From: Sediminicoccus rosea
GTDB taxonomy: Bacteria > Pseudomonadota > Alphaproteobacteria > Acetobacterales > Acetobacteraceae
NCBI RefSeq assembly: GCF_033547095.1
Contig: NZ_CP137852.1
Span: 3,993,001-4,057,000 of the forward strand
Direction: 5' to 3'
Length of the DNA: 64,000 bases
Positions 50,941 to 58,487 of this stretch are shown piece by piece. The position numbers and the translations under genes were made by a program. How positions within the stretch are numbered: position 1 is the stretch's first letter; each line of letters opens with the position of its first letter. The notes under the pieces were generated by a model. That model saw nothing but the letters and a program-made list of their open reading frames with translations. It did not search any database and was not told the origin of the DNA.

Positions 50941-53508
50941 TCACAGCGCCATCTTCGCCAGCATGATGTCGAAATCCTCAGGGCTGCGGCTGAGGATGAA
51001 GCCGAGCTTCCGGACGAAGGCCAGCATGGGCGCGTTGTCCGCCAGGACATGGCCCACGATCTCGGTCACACCCTCATGCCGCGCCCATTCGATGGCGCGC
51101 TCCATCAGATGCCGCGCGAGGCCGGTGCCCTTGGCCGCCGGGCTCACCACCACCGCGAATTCGGCACTGCTGCCCGTGCCTTCGCGGATGATGCGCGCCG
51201 TGCCGTAGTTCCGCCCGTCGCGCATCGCGATGAAGGCCATCTCCCGCCCGTAGTCGATCTGCGTGAGGCGGGCGAGCATGGCGGGCGGCAATTCCTTCAT
51301 GCTGGAGAAGAAGCGGAAGCGCACATCCTCCGGCGGCAACTCCAGGAAGAAGGCGCCCTGCGCCGCCGCATCCTCGGGCCGGATGGGACGCACCTCGAAG
51401 ACGCTGCCATCGCGGCCGGTGAAGGGCGCCACCCACTCCACCGGATAGGGCGGTATGGCGAAGAGTGCGCTCGCACCCTCGGGCCGCAGGCGCAGCGAGG
51501 CATCGGCCGCCACCACGCCCGAGGCATCGGCGAAGATCGGGTTGGCGCCAAGCGCCATGATCTCCGGGAAATCCACCTGGAGCTGGCTGATCCGCACCAG
51601 CGCATCCGCAATCGCCGGCTCGTTCACCGCGGGCCGGTCGCGGAAGCCCGGCAGCAGGCGCGAGAGCCGCGTGCGCGCGATCAGCCCATGCGCCAGCGGC
51701 AGGTTGAGCGGCGGCAGGTCCAGCGCCTCGTCGGCCGCGATGTCGGCCGTGGTGCCGCCCTGGCCGAAGCCGATCCAGGGGCCGAACATCGCGTCCTCGC
51801 CAATCCTCAGGCGCAGTTCCATGCCGCCGCGCCGCGCCATGGGCTGCACCAGGAAGCCGCTGAGCGTGGCCTCGGGCGCGCGGCGGCGCACCTCCTCCTC
51901 CATCTGCTCCCCGGCGGCGCGCACGCTGTCGAAGTTGCGCAGGTTCAGCACCACGCCGCCCACCTCGCTCTTGTGGCGCAGCAAGGCGCGGATCTTGAGC
52001 GCCACGGGCGGGCCGAGCGCCACCGCCGCCACCGCCGCCTCGGTCGGCGTCGCGGCGCGGCGCGGCGTGAGGGTGGGGATGCCATAGGCCGTGAGCACGG
52101 CCAGCGCCTCATCCTCGAAGAGGTCGCGCCGCCCCTCGGTGCGCGCGGTCGCGAAGATGGCGCGCACCGCCGCACGGTCGGGCGTGAACTCCAGCACGTC
52201 GGAGGCGGGGAGTTCCGCCGCCGTCGCGCGGTTGCGCCGCTCGGCGGCCAGGTGGGCCGCACCGCGCACCACCGCCTCGGGCGTGTGGAAGGCGGGCAGC
52301 CCGGCCCCCGCCAGTGCCGCGCGCTCGGCCCGCGCGCTCGCCTCGCCGGTCCAGCCCAGCAGGATGGGCGCGCCGCGATTGCCGCGCGCGGCAGCCGCGA
52401 AGGCCTCGATCGGCGCGGGCTCCTGCTCGGGCGCGTGCAGCGCGATCACCACATCCACCTCGCCCGCATGCGCCAGCAGCCGCGCCGCCTCGGCCAGGGC
52501 CGTGCCCGCCCGGCTGCCAAGCGAGAGCGGGTTGCGCGCTTCCCACCCCGCGGGGATCAGCGGCGCCAGCGCGGCCTCGGTCTCCGGGCTGAAGCGGGCG
52601 AGCCTGAGGCCCTGCGCCAGCGCCTCATCGGCCGCGAGGCGCGCGACGCCCAGGCCATTGGCGATGATGGCAATGCGGTCCCCCTGCCCGGCGCCGCCGC
52701 GCGGCTTGGTGCGGGCCAGCGTCTCCGCCGCCGCCAGCCATTCCTCGAAGCCCTGGGCGCGCAGCACGCCCGCGCGGCGCAGCACGGCCGCCATCACGCC
52801 ATCGGCGATGCCGCTCGGGTCATCCATCCGCCCGCCCGCGCGCAGCGCCAGCACCGGACGCGTCCGCGCCACCGCGCGCGCCGCCGAGACGAAGAGCCGG
52901 CGCTGCTTGATGCGACGGATGTCCAGCATGACGCAGGCCGTTCCCGTGTCCCGCGCCAGCCAGTCGAGCCCCGCCGCGAAGCCCATGCCGTCATTGGAGC
53001 CGACGCCGATGATATGGCTGAAGCCCAGCCCCTCGGCCGTCGCCCAATCGATCACCGCGCGCGCGATGGCCGAGGATTGCGCAATGAGCGCGAGCCGCCC
53101 GGGCTGGATCGGCAGGTGCGAGAGCGTGGCGTTCAGCCCGATCCCGGGCAGCGCCAGGCCGAAGCTGCGCTCGCCCATCGCGTGCACGCCCGCCGCCGCG
53201 GCCCGCGCCGCAAGGCCGGGGGCGGCCGTCGGCACCACCACGGCGAAGCAGCCGCGTGCGGCAAAGCGCGCGAATTCCCTGGCCTGCGCCTCGGGCGGGA
53301 CGCAGAGGATGGCGAGGTCGGGCGTGCCCTCCACCGCCGCGAAGCCATCGCCCATCAGGGTGCCCTGGAAGCCGCCCGCCGCGAGGTTGCGCGCCAGGAT
53401 GGCGGTCTCAGGCAGATCGGGATCCGCCCGGAACCAGACCGAGCGCGGCTGGAAGAAGGCGGTCTCGCGCAGGCCCTTGCCGGGCCTGCCGGTGAGAAGG
53501 AGCGACAT
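50941..53508 (-). CDS. Pat-type protein acetyltransferase (ACD-like domain plus GNAT)
   Basis: An 855-residue protein. Residues about 1-660 resemble NDP-forming acyl-CoA synthetases (CoA-binding, ligase and ATP-grasp domains, e.g. LTAYGIPTLTPRRAATPTEA and PVALKIRALLRHKSEVGGVV). The last 160 or so residues form a GNAT domain (VVVSPAAKGTGLARHLMERA). The catalytic histidine of the active synthetases, in a SHTGALAG-like loop, is not found; the matching region reads PSGIADGVMAAVL. This is the layout of Salmonella Pat, which acetylates and silences acetyl-CoA synthetase, and the synthetase part probably serves as a sensor. I chose the ATG at 53508. Confidence 0.87.
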   Translation of the reverse strand: MSLLLTGRPGKGLRETAFFQPRSVWFRADPDLPETAILARNLAAGGFQGTLMGDGFAAVEGTPDLAILCVPPEAQAREFARFAARGCFAVVVPTAAPGLAARAAAAGVHAMGERSFGLALPGIGLNATLSHLPIQPGRLALIAQSSAIARAVIDWATAEGLGFSHIIGVGSNDGMGFAAGLDWLARDTGTACVMLDIRRIKQRRLFVSAARAVARTRPVLALRAGGRMDDPSGIADGVMAAVLRRAGVLRAQGFEEWLAAAETLARTKPRGGAGQGDRIAIIANGLGVARLAADEALAQGLRLARFSPETEAALAPLIPAGWEARNPLSLGSRAGTALAEAARLLAHAGEVDVVIALHAPEQEPAPIEAFAAAARGNRGAPILLGWTGEASARAERAALAGAGLPAFHTPEAVVRGAAHLAAERRNRATAAELPASDVLEFTPDRAAVRAIFATARTEGRRDLFEDEALAVLTAYGIPTLTPRRAATPTEAAVAAVALGPPVALKIRALLRHKSEVGGVVLNLRNFDSVRAAGEQMEEEVRRRAPEATLSGFLVQPMARRGGMELRLRIGEDAMFGPWIGFGQGGTTADIAADEALDLPPLNLPLAHGLIARTRLSRLLPGFRDRPAVNEPAIADALVRISQLQVDFPEIMALGANPIFADASGVVAADASLRLRPEGASALFAIPPYPVEWVAPFTGRDGSVFEVRPIRPEDAAAQGAFFLELPPEDVRFRFFSSMKELPPAMLARLTQIDYGREMAFIAMRDGRNYGTARIIREGTGSSAEFAVVVSPAAKGTGLARHLMERAIEWARHEGVTEIVGHVLADNAPMLAFVRKLGFILSRSPEDFDIMLAKMAL

Positions 53509-53619
53509 GGCGCGAGCATAGCAGCACGGCCGCGCGCACGGGGAGGTTCCCCCGCAAGCCTTGCCTGCTCTAGGCTCATGGCGGAGCCGCCCCGGAGAGG
53601 GCGGCCAAGAAGGGAAGAA

Positions 53620-54567
53620 ATGACCATGCGAAGCCTCTTCGCGCGGCTGGCCGCGCTCGCCATCCTGGCCATGCCCGGCGCGGCATCGGCGCAGGCGCCC
53701 ATCACCATCGTCGTGAACTTCGTCGCCGGCGGCCCGTCCGACCTGATGGGCCGCCTTCTGGCGCCCGAGCTTTCGGCGGCCCTCGGCACCCAGGTCGTCA
53801 TCAAGAACAGCGTCGGCGCGGCGGGCGGCATCGGCGCGGCGGAGGTGGCACGCGCGCGGCCCGATGGGACGACGCTGCTGCTCTCGCCCATCGGCGCGAT
53901 GGCGATCCAGCCGCATTTCCGCGCGGACCTTCCCTATCGCCCCACCGACTTCGCGCCGATCTGCCAGGTGGCCGACACGCCCGTGGTGGTGATGTCCGCC
54001 CCCGGCAGCCCGCTGCGCAGCCTGGCCGAAGTGATCTCCCGCGCGCGGGAGGCGAATGGCAGCTTCAATTTCGGCTCCACCGGCCCCGGCTCGCTGCCGC
54101 ATATCGCGACCGTGGCGCTGGCGCGGGCCGCCGGCGTGCCGATGACGCACATCCCCTATCGCGGCAATGCCGAGGCGGTGACGGCGCTGCTGCGCGGCGA
54201 TGTCAGCATCTTCGCCGACCAGCCGGGCACGCTGCGCGCTAACAATCTGCAGGCCGTGGCCCTGCTGGCCGAGCGCCGCACGCCGGAATTCCCGGACACG
54301 CCGACGGGCCGCGAGCAGGGGGTGGACCTCGTCTATTCCATCTGGTCCGGCCTCTTCGCGCCGGCCGGCACGCCGCCGGAATTCCTCGCCCGCGTCGAGG
54401 CCGCCTGCCAGCGCGCGCTGCGGGCGCCGGCCGTGGTGGAGGGCTTCCAGCGCCTCGCCACGCCCATCGTCTTCCGCAACCAGCGCGACTTCGCCGCCTT
54501 CTGGGCCGCCGAGCTCGAGAAGTTCCGCGGCATCGTCCAGGCGGCGGGGATTCGCCCCGGGGATTAA
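53620..54567 (+). CDS. TctC/Bug-type solute-binding protein
   Basis: A 315-residue periplasmic receptor with the leader LFARLAALAILAMPGAASA. The first binding loop reads VNFVAGGPSDLMGR; VVIKNSVGAAGGIG and THIPYRGNAEAV follow. It is a close paralogue of the protein at 55683-56618; both end in similar C-termini (FRGIVQAAGIRPGD here, FRAIVQAAGIRPGD there) and share VVEGFQRLATPI. The two genes flank a ureohydrolase gene. AAGGGAAGA precedes the ATG at 53620; a second ATG two codons later is possible. No TctAB genes are nearby. Confidence 0.93.
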   Translation: MTMRSLFARLAALAILAMPGAASAQAPITIVVNFVAGGPSDLMGRLLAPELSAALGTQVVIKNSVGAAGGIGAAEVARARPDGTTLLLSPIGAMAIQPHFRADLPYRPTDFAPICQVADTPVVVMSAPGSPLRSLAEVISRAREANGSFNFGSTGPGSLPHIATVALARAAGVPMTHIPYRGNAEAVTALLRGDVSIFADQPGTLRANNLQAVALLAERRTPEFPDTPTGREQGVDLVYSIWSGLFAPAGTPPEFLARVEAACQRALRAPAVVEGFQRLATPIVFRNQRDFAAFWAAELEKFRGIVQAAGIRPGD

Positions 54568-54577
54568 CCAGGGTTAG

Positions 54578-54603
54578 GCTCCTTCTCCGTCCAGAGAAGG
54601 AGC
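54578..54603 (+). promoter_or_regulatory. Perfect hairpin sequestering the ureohydrolase Shine-Dalgarno
   Basis: GCTCCTTCTC (54578-54587) pairs fully with GAGAAGGAGC (54594-54603) around a CGTCCA loop. The right arm contains AAGGAG (54597-54602), the ribosome-binding site nine bases before the ATG at 54612. The hairpin would hide it. It could regulate translation or partly terminate the TctC transcript, although no T-run follows. Confidence 0.6.
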
Positions 54604-54611
54604 TTGCCCCC

Positions 54612-55583
54612 ATGTCCGATTGGCCCCGCCCCGTGGATGGCGTCACCGTCCCGCGCTTCGCCGGCCCCAGCACCTTCATGCGACTGCCGGTGCGCGAGGA
54701 TGCGGCGGGCCTCGACATCGCACTGATCGGCATTCCCTTCGACGGCGGCACCACCAACCGCCCGGGCACGCGCCATGGTCCGCGCCAGCTGCGCGAGGCC
54801 TCTGGCCTCATGCGCCGCGTGCACCCCATCAGCCTGACCGAGCCCTACACCCTCTGCCGCGTGGCCGACCTCGGCGACCTGCCGACCAACCCGACCGACC
54901 TGATGCAGACGCTCGACCTCGTGACCGGGGCGGTGGCGAAGATCCGCAAGGCGGGCGCCTGGGCCCTGGCGGCGGGCGGCGACCACCTGCTCTCGCTGCC
55001 GCTGCTGCGTGGCATCGCCGAGGGCGAGCCCGGCCTCGGCCCACTCGGCCTCGTGCATTTCGACAGCCATTCCGACACCAACGACACCTATTTCGGCGGC
55101 ACCCGCTACACCCATGGCACGCCCTTCCGCCGCGCCGTGGAAGAGGGCCTGCTCGACCCGAAGCGGATCGTGCAGATCGGCATCCGCGGCTCGCTCTATT
55201 CGGCCGGGGACATGGATTGGGCGCGCTCGGTCGGCATCCGCATCATGACCATCGAGGAATGCGTGGATCTCGGCCCCGATGCGGTGGCGGCCGAGGCGCA
55301 GCGCGTGGCAGGCGGCGGCCCCGCCTACCTCACCTTCGACATCGACAGCATCGACCCCGCCTTCGCGCCCGGCACCGGCACGCCGGAGGTGGGCGGCTTC
55401 AACCCGCGTGAGGCGATGCGGATCCTGCGGGGCCTGCGCGGCCTCGACATCATCGCGGCCGATCTGGTGGAGGTCTCGCCGCCCTATGACCCCTCGGGCA
55501 ACACGGCGATGGTCGGGGCGACCATGATGTTCGAGATCCTGTGCCTGATGGCTGAAACGCGGGCACGTCTGCGCCCTCTCTGA
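54612..55583 (+). CDS. Agmatinase/guanidino-acid ureohydrolase family enzyme
   Basis: A 323-residue ureohydrolase that splits urea from a guanidino compound. The two-manganese ligands are all present: H125 (GGDH), D151, H153 and D155 (HFDSHSDT), D243 and D245 (FDIDSID). YTHGTPFRRAVEEGLLDP and GGFNPREAM are typical of the agmatinase / guanidinobutyrase / guanidinopropionase group; the exact substrate cannot be told from sequence. It is flanked by two paralogous TctC genes and followed by a glutaminase gene, so a role in nitrogen scavenging is a fair inference. Its ribosome-binding site lies in a hairpin. Confidence 0.9.
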   Translation: MSDWPRPVDGVTVPRFAGPSTFMRLPVREDAAGLDIALIGIPFDGGTTNRPGTRHGPRQLREASGLMRRVHPISLTEPYTLCRVADLGDLPTNPTDLMQTLDLVTGAVAKIRKAGAWALAAGGDHLLSLPLLRGIAEGEPGLGPLGLVHFDSHSDTNDTYFGGTRYTHGTPFRRAVEEGLLDPKRIVQIGIRGSLYSAGDMDWARSVGIRIMTIEECVDLGPDAVAAEAQRVAGGGPAYLTFDIDSIDPAFAPGTGTPEVGGFNPREAMRILRGLRGLDIIAADLVEVSPPYDPSGNTAMVGATMMFEILCLMAETRARLRPL

Positions 55584-55682
55584 GGCAGATCGCGTCTGGG
55601 CGGGCGAATTTCCCGCGCGGGGGCGCCTGTCGCGCCGCGGCCGGGCGCGGCAGCCTGGGGCCTCCACAGAGGATGAGCCCCG

Positions 55683-56618
55683 ATGCGCCACGCCCTCGGC
55701 CTGCTCCTGGCCTGCATGTTCCTGTCCGCCCCGCTCCAGGCGCAGACGCCCATCACCATCGTCGTCAATTTCGGCGCCGGCGGCTCGGCCGACCGGATGG
55801 CGCGCCTGCTGGCGCCCGAGATGAGCGAGATGCTGGGCACCCAGGTCATCGTCAAGAACACGACCGGCGCGGGCGGCGCCATCGGCGCGGCCGAGGTGGC
55901 GCGCGCGCGGGCGGATGGCAACACGCTGCTGCTCTCCACCACCGGCCCCATGGCGATCCAGCCCTTCTTCCGCAATGACCTGCCCTATCGCGTCACCGAC
56001 TTCGCGCCGCTCTGCCAGGTGGGCGACGCGCCGGTGATGATGATGGCCGCCCCCACCGGCCCGGTGCGGGACGCCGCCTCGCTCGTCGCGGCCGCGCGGG
56101 CGGCGCGCGGCGGCTTCACCTATGGCTCGGCCGGCCAGGGCTCGATTCCGCACATCGTCATGGTGGCGCTGGCCCGCCAGGCGAATGTGGAGATGGTGCA
56201 CGTCCCCTTCCGCGGCAGCGCCGAGGCCGTCATCGCCCTGCTGCGCGGCGACGTGATGGTCTATGCCGACCTGCCCGGCCCCTTGCAGGCCAACAACCTG
56301 ACCGCCGTCGGCGTCATGGCGGAGGCGCGCACCGCCGAATTCCCCAACGTGCCCACGCTGCGCGAGCAGGGTTTCGACCTCGTGCATTCCATCTGGGCCG
56401 GCCTCTTCGCGCCGGCCGGCACGCCGCCCGCGGTGCTCGATCGCCTGCAATCCGCCTGCGAGCGCGCGTTGCAGCGCCCGGCCGTGGTGGAGGGCTTCCA
56501 GCGCCTGGCGACGCCCATCACCTATCGCGGCCGCTCCGACTTCGCCGCCTTCTGGCAGGCGGAGCTTGAGAAATTCCGCGCCATCGTCCAGGCCGCCGGC
56601 ATCCGCCCCGGAGACTGA
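55683..56618 (+). CDS. TctC/Bug-type solute-binding protein
   Basis: A 311-residue periplasmic receptor with the leader HALGLLLACMFLSAPLQA, cleaved before Q. The binding loops are VNFGAGGSADRMAR, VIVKNTTGAGGAIG and VHVPFRGSAEAV. It is a clear paralogue of the protein at 53620-54567, with very similar C-terminal 70 residues, and probably arose by duplication around the ureohydrolase gene. The glutaminase gene starts four bases after its stop, so they are co-transcribed. Confidence 0.93.
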   Translation: MRHALGLLLACMFLSAPLQAQTPITIVVNFGAGGSADRMARLLAPEMSEMLGTQVIVKNTTGAGGAIGAAEVARARADGNTLLLSTTGPMAIQPFFRNDLPYRVTDFAPLCQVGDAPVMMMAAPTGPVRDAASLVAAARAARGGFTYGSAGQGSIPHIVMVALARQANVEMVHVPFRGSAEAVIALLRGDVMVYADLPGPLQANNLTAVGVMAEARTAEFPNVPTLREQGFDLVHSIWAGLFAPAGTPPAVLDRLQSACERALQRPAVVEGFQRLATPITYRGRSDFAAFWQAELEKFRAIVQAAGIRPGD

Positions 56619-56621
56619 CGC

Positions 56622-57608
56622 GTGACGACCGAGACCGAGCGCCCCGAGATCGAACGCATCCTGCCGCGCATCCACGCGCGCTACACCCCGCTGCGCGACG
56701 GCCAGCTTGCCGACTACATCCCCGAACTGGCCCGGATGGAGCCGGACAGCTTCGGCATCGCCATCGCCACCGCCGAAGGGCACCAGTTCAGCGTGGGCGA
56801 TGCCGAGCGTCCCTTCACCATCCAGTCCATCTCCAAGGCCCTGACCTTCTGCATGGCGCTCGAGCTGGCCGGGGCGGCGGCGGTGCGGGCACGCGTCGGC
56901 GTGGAGCCGAGCGGTGACGCCTTCAACGCCATCGAGTTCGATCCGGTGACGCGCCGCCCCTACAACCCCATGGTCAATGCCGGCGCCATCGCCATCTCCG
57001 GCCTGCTGCACGAGGTGCTGGGCGACGCCGCCTTCGAGACGGTGCTGGACCGCTTCTCGCAGGCCGCGGGGCGGCGGCTCGCGATGGATGAGGCGGTGTA
57101 TCGCTCCGAGGCGGAGACCGGGCACCGCAACCGCGCCATCGCGCATCTCCTGCTCTCGGCCGGCGCGCTGACGGGGCCCGTGGAGCCGGCGCTCGACCTC
57201 TATTTCCGGCAATGCTCCATCCTGGTGACGGCGACCGACCTGGCGCGGATCGGTGCCACGATGGGCCATCTGGGCGAGCAGCCCTGGTCCGGCCGGCAGG
57301 TCTTCGAGGTGAGCGCGGTGCGGGACACGCTCTCGGTCATGTTCAGCTGCGGCGTCTACGACTACTCGGGCAATTGGGCGCATGACGTGGGCGTCCCGGC
57401 CAAGAGCGGCGTGGGCGGCGGCATCCTCGGCGTGGTCAGCCGGCAATTGGGGCTGGCCACCTTCTCGCCGCGGCTGGATGCGCGGGGCAATTCGGTGCGG
57501 GGGCTCGCCGTGTTCAAGAGCCTGGCGGCCGAGCTCGGCCTGCATGTCTTCGACGCCACGAACCGCGGATCGGCGCTGATTCCCACCTATTTCAAGCCGC
57601 CGGGCTGA
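56622..57608 (+). CDS. glsA: Glutaminase A
   Basis: A 328-residue glutaminase that converts glutamine to glutamate and ammonia. The catalytic SxxK motif is S69 and K72 in FTIQSISKALTF; NPMVNAGAIAISGL, CSILVTATDLARIGATM and YDYSGNWAHDVGVPAKSGVG are family signatures. It starts with GTG at 56622, with GGAG eight bases upstream. It follows a TctC gene by three bases, suggesting that the receptor may bind an amide or amino acid. No signal peptide. Confidence 0.95.
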   Translation: MTTETERPEIERILPRIHARYTPLRDGQLADYIPELARMEPDSFGIAIATAEGHQFSVGDAERPFTIQSISKALTFCMALELAGAAAVRARVGVEPSGDAFNAIEFDPVTRRPYNPMVNAGAIAISGLLHEVLGDAAFETVLDRFSQAAGRRLAMDEAVYRSEAETGHRNRAIAHLLLSAGALTGPVEPALDLYFRQCSILVTATDLARIGATMGHLGEQPWSGRQVFEVSAVRDTLSVMFSCGVYDYSGNWAHDVGVPAKSGVGGGILGVVSRQLGLATFSPRLDARGNSVRGLAVFKSLAAELGLHVFDATNRGSALIPTYFKPPG

Positions 57609-57632
57609 CCGCCACGGGTTGCAACGGCGGCC

Positions 57633-58409
57633 GTGAGACGCAAATATCGAGGCTTGCAAAGCAGAACCCGCCGCCCGCAATTCTTCTATACGACCACCCC
57701 CCTCCCCTGCCCCTATCTCCCGGGCCGGACGGAGCGGAAGATCGTGACCGAACTGACCGGCCCGGATGCCGAGGCGCTGCATGACCGCCTCTCCCGCGCC
57801 GGGTTCCGCCGCAGCCACAACATCGCCTATTCGCCGGTCTGTCCCGGCTGCCGGGCCTGTGTGCCGATCCGCGTCCGCGCCGCCGATTTCGTGCCCAACC
57901 GCACGCAGCGGAAGATCATGGCCCGCAATGCGGATCTCGAGGTGCGGCCCGTGCCCGCCCGTGCGACGGCCGAGCAGTTCGCGCTCTTCCAGCACTACCA
58001 GCAAAGCCGGCACGCGGGCGGCGACATGGCCGCGATGGGCTTCTACGACTACCGCGCCATGGTCGAGGACACGCCCATCACCACGGGCCTCGTCGAGTTC
58101 CGCGACGGCACGGGCCGGCTGCTGGGCGCCTGCCTGACGGACTGGCTCTCGGACGGGCTTTCGGCGGTCTACAGCTTCTTCGCGCCCGAGGAGGACCGCC
58201 GCAGCCTCGGAGCCTACGCCGTGATGTGGCTGCTGGGCGAGGCGGTGCGCGGCGGCCAGCCCTATGTCTATCTGGGCTATTGGGTCGCGGAGAGCCGGAA
58301 GATGGCCTACAAGGCCGGTTATCGCCCGGCCGAGGTGCTGGTGCAGGGACAGTGGACCCCGCTCGGCGAGGATGCGCCGGTCTCGGGCGAGAGCGTCGTC
58401 GCCGGCTAG
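57633..58409 (+). CDS. bpt: Aspartate/glutamate leucyltransferase
   Basis: A 258-residue aminoacyl-tRNA-protein transferase of the ATE fold. TTTPLPCPYLPGRTERKIVT, YSPVCPGCRACVPIRV, DMAAMGFYDYRAMVED and YLGYWVAESRKMAYKAGYRP match Bpt, which adds leucine to N-terminal Asp or Glu and so marks proteins for ClpS/ClpAP. The N-terminal cysteines of this family are present. It starts with GTG at 57633. It follows glsA by 24 bases; relation to that gene is unclear. Confidence 0.92.
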   Translation: MRRKYRGLQSRTRRPQFFYTTTPLPCPYLPGRTERKIVTELTGPDAEALHDRLSRAGFRRSHNIAYSPVCPGCRACVPIRVRAADFVPNRTQRKIMARNADLEVRPVPARATAEQFALFQHYQQSRHAGGDMAAMGFYDYRAMVEDTPITTGLVEFRDGTGRLLGACLTDWLSDGLSAVYSFFAPEEDRRSLGAYAVMWLLGEAVRGGQPYVYLGYWVAESRKMAYKAGYRPAEVLVQGQWTPLGEDAPVSGESVVAG

Positions 58410-58424
58410 ACGACGGCAGGACAA

Positions 58425-58460
58425 CGGACTCGACGCGAGTCCGAAAATGACGCAGCGTCA
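58425..58460. promoter_or_regulatory. Hairpin and 13-bp palindrome before the RTX gene
   Basis: CGGACTCG (58425-58432) pairs with CGAGTCCG (58436-58443) around ACG, and five bases later TGACGC-A-GCGTCA (58448-58460) forms a 13-bp palindrome. The second lies 27 bases before the RTX start codon, next to a TATTGT that could be a -10. A regulator site is plausible. Confidence 0.45.
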
Positions 58461-58487
58461 TATTGTCCCAAGCCATGAGAAACCGCG

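Noticed and set aside
54568-54611. Guanidine-sensing riboswitch before the ureohydrolase
   Set aside because: Only a single hairpin is present. The paired ACGR loops of the guanidine-II class and the longer guanidine-I fold are not seen.
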